From Alginatibacterium sediminis (GTDB lineage: Bacteria; Pseudomonadota; Gammaproteobacteria; Enterobacterales; Celerinatantimonadaceae), in NCBI RefSeq assembly GCF_003610775.1, contig NZ_RAQO01000005.1, positions 248,001-312,000 on the forward strand: a DNA stretch of 64,000 bases, given 5' to 3'. A program made the position numbers and the translations under genes. The notes beneath the pieces are model-generated. The model had not been told where the DNA came from, did not search any database, and was given only the letters and a program-made list of their open reading frames with translations. Below are positions 37,451-46,234 of this stretch, piece by piece. Each line of letters starts with the position of its first letter. Positions within the stretch are counted from its first letter, which is position 1.

Positions 37451-37741
37451 TTAAGAAGCTTGGGCCAGTAGGTGTTGCCATTGCGGGTGGCGTTCGAATT
37501 GCTTGGCAACATAGGAACAAAGCGGGATTATTTTCACACCTTCTTGTTCCGATTTCTCTATAAGCGCATTGACTAAAAGCGCTGCCACTCCTTGCCCGCG
37601 AAACTGTTCAGGTACAAAGGTATGATCGACCAACCAAAGTGTTGGTGATTTCTTTTGAAAGCTAAGTTTGGCAGTGTCATCTGCCCAAGGAGCGACAAAA
37701 AATGCGCCAGCTATGTCATCTTGCTTGAATTCAATATTCAT
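37451..37741 (-). CDS. Small GNAT-type N-acetyltransferase
   Basis: A 96-aa protein of the minimal GNAT (YjdJ/NATD1-like) type. DHTFVPEQFRGQGVAALLVNALIEKSEQEGVKIIPLCSYVAKQFERHPQW contains the acetyl-CoA loop RGQGVA and the conserved C-SYV...HPQW end. The ATG at 37741 has a GGAA site; the TTG at 37753 has none. It occupies the place downstream of 6S RNA where fau is found in E. coli. Confidence 0.85.
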   Translation of the reverse strand: MNIEFKQDDIAGAFFVAPWADDTAKLSFQKKSPTLWLVDHTFVPEQFRGQGVAALLVNALIEKSEQEGVKIIPLCSYVAKQFERHPQWQHLLAQAS

Positions 37742-37882
37742 GTTGGGTTCCAAAAAAAGCTCAGGGCGTACGTATATTCAAGATACGTTGCTGCTCATCA
37801 ATAATCAAACACTGTAAATCGCATTGGTTTGAGAAGCTTACAAAAGATGGGGGGACTATATCCGTGATGGATATATTTAAGA

Positions 37883-38065
37883 AAAGAGCCCAGGGTGCCG
37901 CTGCTGAATTTGGCCTGAAACCAGTAGGTTCAGGACGGGTAAACAATCGCTACCGTAGGCTTCTCAAATAATATGAGCATGCTCAATAGTAGCGCAGGGC
38001 TTACCCTTGGATATAGATTATCGGCTCAGGGTCGTGTTCAACTGGCAAACACCCCAGGGACCCTT
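37883..38065 (-). ncRNA. ssrS: 6S RNA
   Basis: Transcribed leftward just after zapA, its usual place. The RNA sequence holds the hallmark CCCUGAGCCGAUA segment, the central UGAGCAUGCUCA region followed by UUUGAGAAGCCU, the GAACC...GGUUCAGGCC arm, and a 3' GCAGCGGCACCCUGGGCUC that pairs with the 5' CCCUGGGGUGUU to close the long hairpin with its large central bubble. 6S RNA mimics an open promoter and binds sigma70 RNA polymerase. Ends are estimated from the closing stem and may be off by a few bases. Confidence 0.9.
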
Positions 38066-38095
38066 ATTGTAGTCAAAGCGCTCTTAACACGCCAA

Positions 38096-38404
38096 CTATT
38101 CTTGAGGTTTTTGGCTCTGATCGAGTAAAGCGTGTTCAATCGTTAACTGCAGGTCGCGGATCCGTTGATTCATGTTTTCTGAATAGTCAGTGTTTTTATG
38201 CTGCTCGGCTTGAAGTTCGTAACATAGGTTTAAACCAACCAGCATAGCAATTTGCTCAGGGTTGCTGATTCGAGAATTATCTTTTAAGGTTTGTAAGCGT
38301 TTTGAAAGTTCATCAGCCGCAGCACGCAAATCATCTTCTTGACCTTGCGGGCATGCGACGCGATAACTTCTTCCGAGTAGTACAACTTCGACTGTATGGC
38401 TCAT
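38096..38404 (-). CDS. zapA: Cell-division protein ZapA
   Basis: A 102-aa FtsZ-associated protein that bundles protofilaments. The N-terminus (HTVEVVLLGRSYRVACPQGQEDDLRAAADELSKRLQTL) is the ZapA globular domain, followed by ISNPEQIAMLVGLNLCYEL and a C-terminal coiled coil. The start is the ATG at 38404; the longer frame to 38416 adds four unlikely residues. It is directly upstream of 6S RNA. Confidence 0.93.
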   Translation of the reverse strand: MSHTVEVVLLGRSYRVACPQGQEDDLRAAADELSKRLQTLKDNSRISNPEQIAMLVGLNLCYELQAEQHKNTDYSENMNQRIRDLQLTIEHALLDQSQKPQE

Positions 38405-38589
38405 AAATCTCAGCAAGGCGTGGAATAATCAGGAAAATATATAGTGCGCGATTTCAAACTGCAAGGAAATGCCTTTGGAATCTCCCTCAGATATATAATA
38501 ATCGGTTAAAAATCTATAATATGGCGTAAAGAGTTGACCAAATGGGGCAACAAACTGGTTTTTTAGCATGATTTCAAAGGAAATAAGAT

Positions 38590-39189
38590 TTGGCTGGTGA
38601 TGATCGCCGCAATTATTACAGAGTTGCTTATCCGGTTCGACTAGTTCAGCTTTTGGTACAAATGGCTAATCGTAAAATTGACACCATACATCGTGTCTCT
38701 CAAAGTCGTCAGAAAAAACCAGAAGCTAAAGCGCATAGCTTTTTACCGATAATGTATTTTGGGGATCATCGTTTCCCGGTATTAGACCTATCCGAAGGTG
38801 GATTTAGAGTGCAATGGCGCTCTTCTGCTGAAGACATGCCAATGGAGCACAAACGTGTCATTGGCAAAATAGTGTTCCATCGTGATCTCGTCAAGCTCAT
38901 TGATTACTTACCTGAAGGTAGTGTGGATATACTCCATGAGCTAGTTGGAGTATACGGAAAAGACCTACCTGAGCATCAATTTGAAGCACGAATCGTACGT
39001 AAAATTCAGAATAAGCGTGATCCGTACCCACAAATTTGTTTTCAATTTACTCGAAGCACCCGCATCCCAACGCGGCTTATCCGTCAGCAAGATAAGGCCA
39101 TGATCAAATTGTTCCAGGAGCAATACTTAGATCGCGTTCGTGAGCGCCGTCGTAGTTTTGTTGAGTCGCAAAATCAGAGCGGTGATTAA
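38590..39189 (+). CDS. PilZ-domain protein
   Basis: A 199-aa protein with the two c-di-GMP-binding motifs of PilZ: RRNYYR near the N-terminus and DLSEGGFRV at about residue 62. The remainder (IGKIVFHRDL, QFEARIVRKIQN, ICFQFTRSTRIPTRLIRQQDKAMIKLFQEQYLDRVRERR) fits a PilZ barrel with a C-terminal helix. It starts at TTG, supported by AAAGGA nine bases upstream and the conserved AGDDRRNYYR. Likely a c-di-GMP effector, fitting the several GGDEF/EAL genes nearby. Confidence 0.85.
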   Translation: MAGDDRRNYYRVAYPVRLVQLLVQMANRKIDTIHRVSQSRQKKPEAKAHSFLPIMYFGDHRFPVLDLSEGGFRVQWRSSAEDMPMEHKRVIGKIVFHRDLVKLIDYLPEGSVDILHELVGVYGKDLPEHQFEARIVRKIQNKRDPYPQICFQFTRSTRIPTRLIRQQDKAMIKLFQEQYLDRVRERRRSFVESQNQSGD

Positions 39190-39203
39190 GCGCTTCCAAA
39201 CGG

Positions 39204-40064
39204 TTAGTGTCCAATTTTCGAAAGCATCTCTGGTTTGATAAATCGATCGACTAAAAGCATAAAGCTTATTGACGGCACGAGTAGCACCATGGCTGTGATT
39301 GATGCTATTTGATAGTTTCCCTCCATACTAGCGGTATAAAGAAGTAAGGGTAACGTTGTTATCTCTGGAGCTCCTACGAAAAAAGTTCCTGTAAATTCAT
39401 CGAGTGATTCTAAGAAAACGAAAATACAGCTGGCTATTATTCCAGGCATCGCTTGTGGCAAACTTACACTAAAAAATACTTTTATAGGTCCTGCTCCAAT
39501 GTTTCGAGCGGCCAATTCTTGCTGGGGGTCAACGCTGCTAAAAGCTGCAACGGTGATCCAGATTGAGAACATTAATCCGTGAACCGTATGTACCAGCACA
39601 ACTCCAAGTATGGTGCCATTCAAGTCCCAGTAGTAGAAAATCCGTGCAACGTTCATATATACGGCAATATTAGGAAAAGCTTGGGGTAATAAGAAAATAA
39701 GCATAACAGCAGCTCTAAACGGCAAACTGCGTCTTGCCAAAGCGTAAGCTGCTGGTATTGAAACTAACAAACACACCAGTACCGTGAGTATGGCGATAGC
39801 TAAGCTAGTTAAGAGGGAACTATAGACATCGCTGTCGCTACCAAACACTTGTTCCCAGTACTTAAAACCCCAAGTCAGCGGTAATTTATGTGGGTAATAC
39901 CAAGTTTCCGCGACACTCCATATTAATAGATTTAGCAAAGGCCCAAAGATCAGTAAGGCTAAGGCTAGGATAAATAAAGCTTGTACATATTTCCCCCATT
40001 TGGGACGTAGCATGCTCAGCTTGATGTTGCTAAGTTCGTTGGTGCTTATGCTGGTACTCATCAT
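39204..40064 (-). CDS. ABC importer permease, second (PotC-like)
   Basis: A 286-aa permease with six helices of the PotC/FbpB C-half type. Seen are RPKWGKYVQALFILALALLIFGPLLNLLIWS, the LTVLVCLLVSIPAAYALARRSLPF region, and the EAA loop ELAARNIGAGPIKVFFSVSLPQAMPG. It is the last gene of a four-gene ABC set whose first gene is the ATPase. The start codon overlaps the stop of the first permease by one base. It converges with the PilZ gene. Confidence 0.88.
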   Translation of the reverse strand: MMSTSISTNELSNIKLSMLRPKWGKYVQALFILALALLIFGPLLNLLIWSVAETWYYPHKLPLTWGFKYWEQVFGSDSDVYSSLLTSLAIAILTVLVCLLVSIPAAYALARRSLPFRAAVMLIFLLPQAFPNIAVYMNVARIFYYWDLNGTILGVVLVHTVHGLMFSIWITVAAFSSVDPQQELAARNIGAGPIKVFFSVSLPQAMPGIIASCIFVFLESLDEFTGTFFVGAPEITTLPLLLYTASMEGNYQIASITAMVLLVPSISFMLLVDRFIKPEMLSKIGH

Positions 40065-40897
40065 TATTTTTTTATTCCTGTGTTAAGGCTGTGTCGTAAG
40101 TAGAACCATGCCAATACAGCGGCAAACAAATAGGATATAAGCCCCAATGAATTGGCGGTGCCATAATCACCATATGAACTGATTCTAAAAGCCATATCAG
40201 CAGTAAGCATCGTTGGCGAACCGGTGCCAATCATCAATGGAACAGATAACACAGATAAAATACTAACGGCGCTCAAAATTAAGCTAACACCGAGGGTTGG
40301 GATGATTTGCGGAATAATAATTTGAAACAAAATTCGTAACTTACTGGCACCTAAGTTGCGTGCAGATTGAATTTGAGTAGGTTCTAGGGCCGCCATGGCA
40401 CCACTCACCATAAGTGTTGAGAAAGCCGTTTGCTTCCAGACAAAAGTGAATATGATTCCTGTCCAACCAAGAAATGAGATGGCGTCTAGAGGTTCTAGCA
40501 ATCCAAGACTTACAAAAGCGTTATTCATTAAGCCGTTTTTAGCTAGAAATGTTCGCATCATTTGCGCACTAACGATAAATGGAATAAACAGGGGCCAACG
40601 ATAAATAAAAGACAGTGCGGCAACTAAACGTTTATAAGGCGATAAAGCAATTAAACCGCCAATGGTTATGGATAGCACGCCAATCAAGAATATCGAGATA
40701 ATCACGATTAAAAACGTAAATAAGATGTCCTTTGAATACAGTTCAAAGGCCTTATATATATGAATTAAACTTAGATTTCCTTCGCTGTCAGTAAGCGCTG
40801 AGTGCAATGAAAATAACAGTGGGTAAATAAAAAACACCAAAATTATGGCAAGTGCAGGCACCACCATTACGACCGAATATGAACGTTTTTCAAGCAT
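40064..40897 (-). CDS. ABC importer permease, first (PotB-like)
   Basis: A 277-aa permease with six helices. N-terminal VMVVPALAIILVFFIYPLLFSLHSAL, a central VAALSFIYRWPLFIPFIVSAQMMRTFLA and the EAA loop QSARNLGASKLRILFQIIIPQIIP identify the PotB/ThiP-like inner-membrane subunit. With the second permease it forms the channel for the substrate delivered by the binding protein encoded 51 bp upstream. Confidence 0.88.
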   Translation of the reverse strand: MLEKRSYSVVMVVPALAIILVFFIYPLLFSLHSALTDSEGNLSLIHIYKAFELYSKDILFTFLIVIISIFLIGVLSITIGGLIALSPYKRLVAALSFIYRWPLFIPFIVSAQMMRTFLAKNGLMNNAFVSLGLLEPLDAISFLGWTGIIFTFVWKQTAFSTLMVSGAMAALEPTQIQSARNLGASKLRILFQIIIPQIIPTLGVSLILSAVSILSVLSVPLMIGTGSPTMLTADMAFRISSYGDYGTANSLGLISYLFAAVLAWFYLRHSLNTGIKK

Positions 40898-40948
40898 AGC
40901 TGTTTCCTAATATGCAGCCTAAGCAGGTGTTAGACTGCATTAGTCGAA

Positions 40949-42097
40949 TTAGTTCGCGACTTGGCGCTCGTAAGATTCTTTGATGTCGTCAAAGTAGGCT
41001 GCTATCGGAAAGTTTTTCCCCTTCCTTGATAAATCAGAAGGGCTAATTTCGGCAAAAAGTTTGTTCCAACTTGCATCTTCCATTTGCGATTTAACATGCT
41101 GGGCATCAATCCCTGGGTACCAATTAAACCGCTCCACAATTCCTTCAGCTTGAACCTCTGGGCTGGTAGCTAATTCGATAAACGCTTTAGCCAAATCGGC
41201 TTGGGAAGCTTTATCTGGCACAACGTAGTACATTGGTTGTCCAGGCATACCCGGTGCAATCAATGCAAGTTTCATTGAAGGGGGGATTTTTCCACTATCT
41301 TTCCAGCTGTAGAACATATCAACCCATACTGGACCCATCACGATTTCACCACGATTGAGCATATCTAAGGTGCCAGCATTTCCGGGTGTGAAGGTGACAT
41401 TGTTGTTAAAGCTTTTTAGTTGCGCAAATGCATCGGTCCATGAGTTTTTAAGTTCAGGCTTGTAAGGAAGTTGGCTAAGTTGCTCGGCATCACTTCCATA
41501 GGCATAGATCCAACCCGTCACAAAACTCACACCCGACATTCCATTTTTAATGCCGTTGTAACCAAAAGCTTTCGGATGATCTTGCGCCCATTGCACTAAC
41601 TCGTCATACGATTGAGGGACTTGCTTTACCAGATCAGAGTTATAGGCAATTGCAGTTTGACTATGGAACATTGGCATAACATAGCCATCGACGTTAACGC
41701 CAAGGGCATTGGTGGCACTGTCGCGGCTAACCAAGTTGCTTGTATTGACCTCGCTACGATACTGACTAAGTAAATCCTTGTTTTTCATTTCACCACCAAT
41801 TTTCTGGTGAACAACCGCCACGTCGATATCCCAGGTTTGGGCGTTATTTTTTTGTTGGGCTTCAAGTTTTTCCATAATCTTGTGTGAACCTGCATCCCCT
41901 GGTCCTGTGCCAAATACACGTACACTAACGCCTGGGTGTGCAGCCTCAAATTTTGGTGCCAAATAGGTTTTGACGTAGTCAACCATATTTTGGCTACCGG
42001 CACTTGCAACATTGAGTACGATTTGTTCAGCAGCGCTGGCGTTAATTGCGAGCAAGCTGGTGCTAAGTAAGGCGATTTGGCTTAGTTGAAGTTTCAT
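40949..42097 (-). CDS. ABC importer periplasmic binding protein
   Basis: A 382-aa solute-binding protein with a signal peptide (IALLSTSLLAINASA) and a family 1/FbpA-like fold (VLNVASAGSQNMVDYVKTYLAPKFEAAHPGVSVRVFGTGPGDAGSHKIMEKL, then WDIDVAVVHQ and MGPVWVDMFYSWKDSG). The closest analogues by architecture are AfuA and PhnS-type proteins. The divergent operon next door encodes an IMPase-family phosphatase and an MBL hydrolase, which suggests a phosphorylated organic substrate (inference). Confidence 0.85.
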   Translation of the reverse strand: MKLQLSQIALLSTSLLAINASAAEQIVLNVASAGSQNMVDYVKTYLAPKFEAAHPGVSVRVFGTGPGDAGSHKIMEKLEAQQKNNAQTWDIDVAVVHQKIGGEMKNKDLLSQYRSEVNTSNLVSRDSATNALGVNVDGYVMPMFHSQTAIAYNSDLVKQVPQSYDELVQWAQDHPKAFGYNGIKNGMSGVSFVTGWIYAYGSDAEQLSQLPYKPELKNSWTDAFAQLKSFNNNVTFTPGNAGTLDMLNRGEIVMGPVWVDMFYSWKDSGKIPPSMKLALIAPGMPGQPMYYVVPDKASQADLAKAFIELATSPEVQAEGIVERFNWYPGIDAQHVKSQMEDASWNKLFAEISPSDLSRKGKNFPIAAYFDDIKESYERQVAN

Positions 42098-42178
42098 TAC
42101 TTATCCTTGTTAAAAGTTTTGTTTTTTGGTTTGGTTTACTCACATTGAGCAAGTTAGGGTGCTTAGAAGATGGTGTAC

Positions 42179-43234
42179 TTATGAATCAAAAACATGCAGT
42201 GCTGACCGAGGCACTTTCACCGTGATCAAACTGCCAGATGCAAACAATCGAGGGTCATCAACCTGGATAAAATGTTCGCCACTTCGTATGCTATAGCGAT
42301 AGTTTTGGCCTAAATATGCAAAGTCTTCAACCACTCCATTAAAATCTAATCCAGCTTCGTGCTGACTTGTATTTAGTTCTGGATTAATACGTGCTTCTTG
42401 ACTACGAAAATAAATACTTAGGGGTTTCGGTAGTCCGGGTTTTGCAAGCCGTGAGGCAATGGATGTGGATAGAACTATGTCGTCTTTAGTATGGGGTTGA
42501 AGTTTTAGTTTGATGTGGTTGTCTGCGCCCATGAAGTCGGCCACAAATGGTGTTGCTGGCTGTTGGTAGATTTCTTCGGGAGTCCCAACCTGCTCGATAC
42601 GACCTTGATTAAGTACTACGACTCGGTCGGCCATGACCATTGCTTCTTCACGGTCATGAGTGACGATAATAGACGTGAATCCAAGTTGCTTTTGAAGAGT
42701 TTTTATTTCATGACGCACCGATAAGCGTACTCGGGTATCTAAGTTTGAGAGCGGTTCATCAAGCAATAATATAGGCGGTTTAATTGCGAGAGCCCGCGCA
42801 AGGGCAACTCGCTGACGTTGCCCGCCAGATAACTGAGTTACACAGCGATGCTCCAATCCCTGTAGTTTTACCAGCTGCAAAATATATTCAACTTGCTTGT
42901 TGATTTCTATCTTTGAGTACTTACGAATGCGAAGACCGTAGGCAATATTTTCAAAAACACTCATATGTGGCCAAAGCGCATAGCTTTGGAAAACCATTGC
43001 CATATTTCTTGCTTCTGCTGGTAAATTGCTTATGTCTTGGCTTCCTACCATCAGCTGCCCTTGGTCAACACTTAGAAAGCCACACAGGGCATTGAGTAAC
43101 GTGGTCTTTCCACAGCCAGAGGGCCCTAGTAATGCAATCATCTCCCCTTTTTTTACATCGAGATCAACCCCTTTCAAAACCCGGGTTTTGCCATAAGCAA
43201 TATGTAAATTTTTAACTCTCAGTGAGTACGGCAT
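42179..43234 (-). CDS. ABC importer ATPase
   Basis: A 351-aa ATPase with Walker A GPSGCGKTT (about 38), Q-loop VFQSYALWPHM, signature [16 protein letters not shown] and Walker B ILLLDEPLSNLD, and a C-terminal TOBE domain (VEDFAYLGQNYRYSIRSG). The architecture is that of PotA/UgpC/FbpC-type importer ATPases. As first gene of the leftward ABC set, it starts 30 bp from the nearer of two palindromic operators. Confidence 0.9.
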   Translation of the reverse strand: MPYSLRVKNLHIAYGKTRVLKGVDLDVKKGEMIALLGPSGCGKTTLLNALCGFLSVDQGQLMVGSQDISNLPAEARNMAMVFQSYALWPHMSVFENIAYGLRIRKYSKIEINKQVEYILQLVKLQGLEHRCVTQLSGGQRQRVALARALAIKPPILLLDEPLSNLDTRVRLSVRHEIKTLQKQLGFTSIIVTHDREEAMVMADRVVVLNQGRIEQVGTPEEIYQQPATPFVADFMGADNHIKLKLQPHTKDDIVLSTSIASRLAKPGLPKPLSIYFRSQEARINPELNTSQHEAGLDFNGVVEDFAYLGQNYRYSIRSGEHFIQVDDPRLFASGSLITVKVPRSALHVFDS

Positions 43235-43263
43235 TCAAGCTCCTAAGCTTCAACGAAATATAA

Positions 43264-43277
43264 TGGTCACGTGTTCA
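43264..43277. promoter_or_regulatory. Imperfect LacI-type operator near the ABC promoter
   Basis: TGGTCACGTGTTCA differs at only two positions from the perfect palindrome at 43365-43380. It sits 30 bp before the ATPase start, well placed to repress the ABC genes. Confidence 0.6.
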
Positions 43278-43364
43278 CTTGTTTTGTTAGTGATACACCT
43301 GAGCATGTGCTTGTTGATGCTATTTAAAGCTGGAAAGATGACGGTTTCGTGAAAGAATTAAGAA

Positions 43365-43380
43365 ATGAACACGTGTTCAT
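43365..43380. promoter_or_regulatory. LacI-type operator, perfect 16-bp palindrome
   Basis: ATGAACACGTGTTCAT is perfectly symmetric with a central CG. It lies 86 bp upstream of the MBL gene, in the divergent promoter region, and is presumably bound by the LacI protein encoded in the rightward operon. Confidence 0.7.
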
Positions 43381-43465
43381 AAAAACTTAAAAAATATGAA
43401 ATATTGGATAGGCACTCTTGAACTCATTAGATTTTCTTCAAAGTCATTAAGGGTGTTAGCGAGAA

Positions 43466-44233
43466 ATGCATATCGATATTTTAGGGGTAGGTGATGCTTA
43501 TACAATCCGAAATAGCAATGCAGCGATACGGGTCATCGATGAGCGGGGTCTTCAGTGCCTAATCGATTGCGGGCCGACGGTACCAAAAGCGCTTTGGCAA
43601 CGGAAATTACCTGCGAATGATATCGATCTTATTTATTTTACCCATATCCATCCTGATCATTGTATGGGATTAACCAGCTTACTCAATCAATGGGATAGCT
43701 CAGGGCGAAGCAAAAGGCTGTGCATCATGGCGCAGCGTAGCGATATTAGCTGGCTTAAAACTTTAGCAAGTCATGCATGGTGGCCAGCAGCTAATGCAGG
43801 CTTTGAGATTGTTTGGCTGGAAACTCCTTCCCAAGGATCATGGTCCAATTGGGAAATTGAGACTTGTCTGAGCCAGCACTCAGTGCCGAATCGTTCAGTT
43901 CGAATCAGCGTTGGCAATCACTCTTTGTTTTATAGTGGTGACGGTCGGCCATGCGCTCAGGGAGTGGAGCTGATGCAACGCTCAACGTTGATATTTCAAG
44001 AATGTGGTTCATACGATGCATTGGCGGACAATGCTTCTCATGCTGATTTCCCGCAACTCGCAAACGTTTCACAAGCGCGTCTTACGGCAAGTATGTATCT
44101 GTATCATTATCAAGATGCTGATAAAGCTAAGATTGAGCAGCAACTGGCTAATTATTCGAACTTACGCTTAGCAATTGAGGGCGATTTGATATCGCTAGAC
44201 CATGTTGCACAACAACGTAATGCCAGTTTATGA
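43466..44233 (+). CDS. MBL-fold metallo-hydrolase
   Basis: A 255-aa metallo-beta-lactamase-fold protein. The metal-binding motif is FTHIHPDHCMG (HxHxDH), with the downstream ligand regions QHSVPNRS, FYSGDGRPC and ASHADF. The size and the order of motifs resemble PhnP/RNase Z-type phosphodiesterases, which would fit import of a phosphodiester. The gene overlaps the LacI gene by four bases (ATGA) and heads the rightward operon. Confidence 0.83.
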   Translation: MHIDILGVGDAYTIRNSNAAIRVIDERGLQCLIDCGPTVPKALWQRKLPANDIDLIYFTHIHPDHCMGLTSLLNQWDSSGRSKRLCIMAQRSDISWLKTLASHAWWPAANAGFEIVWLETPSQGSWSNWEIETCLSQHSVPNRSVRISVGNHSLFYSGDGRPCAQGVELMQRSTLIFQECGSYDALADNASHADFPQLANVSQARLTASMYLYHYQDADKAKIEQQLANYSNLRLAIEGDLISLDHVAQQRNASL

Positions 44234-45246
44234 GCCACAAGCCTCTAACGACAATAACAGCGCAAGACGTTGCATCGAAAGCGGGGGTTTCACGGGCAGT
44301 GGTCTCTCGTACATTTTCCAAAAACGGTAGCGTATCTCATAAATCTCGGACAAAAGTACTCGCGGCTGCTAGTGAACTTGGGTATCAGGTCAATGTGTTA
44401 GCCCAAAGTTTGAATCGACAGCGTAGCAATCTTATTGGCTTAGTCACAGCACGCCTTTCAGATCCATATCGCGGAGCTCTTTTGGAAAGCCTTGTGCATC
44501 AGATTCAATCCGAGGGCTATCAAGTTCTCGTTAGTGAGATGACTGAAAAGGATGATATGGAATCCACTTTGACTAAGTTTACTCAGCTTCGAGTCTCAGG
44601 CGTTATCGTAACCTCTGGATATCCACCAATAGAATTAGTGGGGGAGTGTGTTCGTTTGAATATACCGGTTGTGGTTATAAACCGAGAAACGGATATCAGT
44701 AATGTCGACGTAGTGATGTGTGATAATCATAGTGGTGCTGCAATGGCTGCCCGCGCAATGATTGATAGTGGTCGTACTAAACTGGCCTATTTAGGTATCG
44801 AACAGGGAACTTTCTCAGCATTAGATCGCGGGACGGGATTTGTGGAGTCCATAGCGACAGCGCTAGCCCTAGGCCGGGTGAGCTACCAGCATTTACAGGC
44901 CAAAGGTTCGGACTACGACGCTGGTAAACAGGCAGCTTTAGAGTACCTAGGAGCCGGCTTGAACTTTGATGGCCTTTTTTGCGCAAATGACTTGCTGGCA
45001 TGCGGATTTATCGATGGGGCTAAAGCCTTGTTTAATCTACACAGCCCAGAGCATTTTAGCATTATTGGTTTTGATGACATTCCCACTGCAGGCTTTGACG
45101 CCTATCAATTGACTACATTACGACAAGACACCAAAGCCATTGCCTGCGCCGCACTTACCCGTTTACATCATCGTGCCAAAAACCAAGATATACCGCAGGT
45201 TATTGATAAGATCGGCGTTGAGCTGATTCAACGCAATACACTTTAG
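44230..45246 (+). CDS. LacI-family regulator of the ABC/phosphatase locus
   Basis: A 338-aa regulator with an N-terminal HTH (TITAQDVASKAGVSRAVVSRTFSKNGSVS), hinge helix (YQVNVLAQSLNRQRSN) and an effector domain ending GFDDIPTAGFDAYQLTTLRQD. It is translationally coupled to the MBL gene (ATGA overlap) and is followed 11 bp later by the phosphatase. Its likely sites are the two related palindromes in the divergent promoter region. Confidence 0.88.
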   Translation: MSHKPLTTITAQDVASKAGVSRAVVSRTFSKNGSVSHKSRTKVLAAASELGYQVNVLAQSLNRQRSNLIGLVTARLSDPYRGALLESLVHQIQSEGYQVLVSEMTEKDDMESTLTKFTQLRVSGVIVTSGYPPIELVGECVRLNIPVVVINRETDISNVDVVMCDNHSGAAMAARAMIDSGRTKLAYLGIEQGTFSALDRGTGFVESIATALALGRVSYQHLQAKGSDYDAGKQAALEYLGAGLNFDGLFCANDLLACGFIDGAKALFNLHSPEHFSIIGFDDIPTAGFDAYQLTTLRQDTKAIACAALTRLHHRAKNQDIPQVIDKIGVELIQRNTL

Positions 45247-45257
45247 AAAGGATTTTT

Positions 45258-46046
45258 ATGTATACGCTAGAACAACGTTTAGAGTTAGCAAAGTCGATAG
45301 CGATTAAGGCTGGGTCGATAGCTCAGCAACACCGTGATGAAGGGCTAAATATTAGCAGCAAAAGTCAGCAAGATTTTGTAACCCAAGCGGACTACGCTGT
45401 TGAACAGTTTATTCAGTCTGAGCTCAAAAAAATGTGTGTTGAAGATGGATTTCTGGGTGAAGAGAGTGGACTTGAAATAACAAGTGGAGGAATGTGGATT
45501 GTTGATCCCATTGATGGCACCAGCAATTACATTAAAGGGATGGACTACTGGTGTATTTCCATGGCATTTGTTGTGGACCATCAAGTACAAGTAGCGGTTA
45601 TCTATGCGCCGGATAGAAACGAATTGTTTTGGGCTAGTGCTGCCGGGGGAAGCTACTTAAATGGTGCAGTACAGAAGCTAAAACCGGTTCCTGTTGATAA
45701 AGCTATCGTTGGCTTAGGTTTGTCCTCGCGTCGCCCCTTAGAAGGCTATCTCACTGTGATTCAGCGTTTAGTAAATGATGGTTTCGAGTATCGCCGTTTC
45801 GGGGCTGGGGCTCTTATGCTTGCCCATGTAGCGTCTGGACAACTTGATGCTTATTTTGAAGCACATTTAAATAGCTGGGATGGTGCGGCAGGTTTGTTAT
45901 TGGTAAGCGAAGCGGGAGGAAAGTGCTGCGATTTTTTACTGGGGCAAGGTCAATACTTGGGGAACCCAATGTTAGTTGCGAATACACAACTGTATGAACA
46001 AATATCAACTAGTATTGGGTTTACGTTGCTACCAAAGGCGTCATAA
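45258..46046 (+). CDS. Inositol-monophosphatase-family phosphatase
   Basis: A 262-aa Mg-dependent phosphatase of the IMPase/histidinol-phosphatase family. Metal ligands lie in GEESG (Glu), WIVDPIDGTSNY (the DPIDGT motif) and NSWDGAAGLLLVSEAGG (WDxAAG). It could remove phosphate from an imported sugar-phosphate or polyol-phosphate. Strict substrate assignment is not possible. A GAAAGGA site precedes the ATG. Confidence 0.88.
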   Translation: MYTLEQRLELAKSIAIKAGSIAQQHRDEGLNISSKSQQDFVTQADYAVEQFIQSELKKMCVEDGFLGEESGLEITSGGMWIVDPIDGTSNYIKGMDYWCISMAFVVDHQVQVAVIYAPDRNELFWASAAGGSYLNGAVQKLKPVPVDKAIVGLGLSSRRPLEGYLTVIQRLVNDGFEYRRFGAGALMLAHVASGQLDAYFEAHLNSWDGAAGLLLVSEAGGKCCDFLLGQGQYLGNPMLVANTQLYEQISTSIGFTLLPKAS

Positions 46047-46234
46047 TTGAGTTGAGCAATTTAAGCATCGTTTAATTGCGTGCTGCGGTGCGCTATGTTT
46101 TACCAAGCCGAAATAAGCGCTAGAAGGCTGTGGTCTATTGTGTCGACTTTCCATCGCAGACTAAATCGAATTTCCAGATGAGTTGCTAGGCCGAGAATGT
46201 TAAGATACGCGTTTTTAAGCTGAAGGGCATTCTA

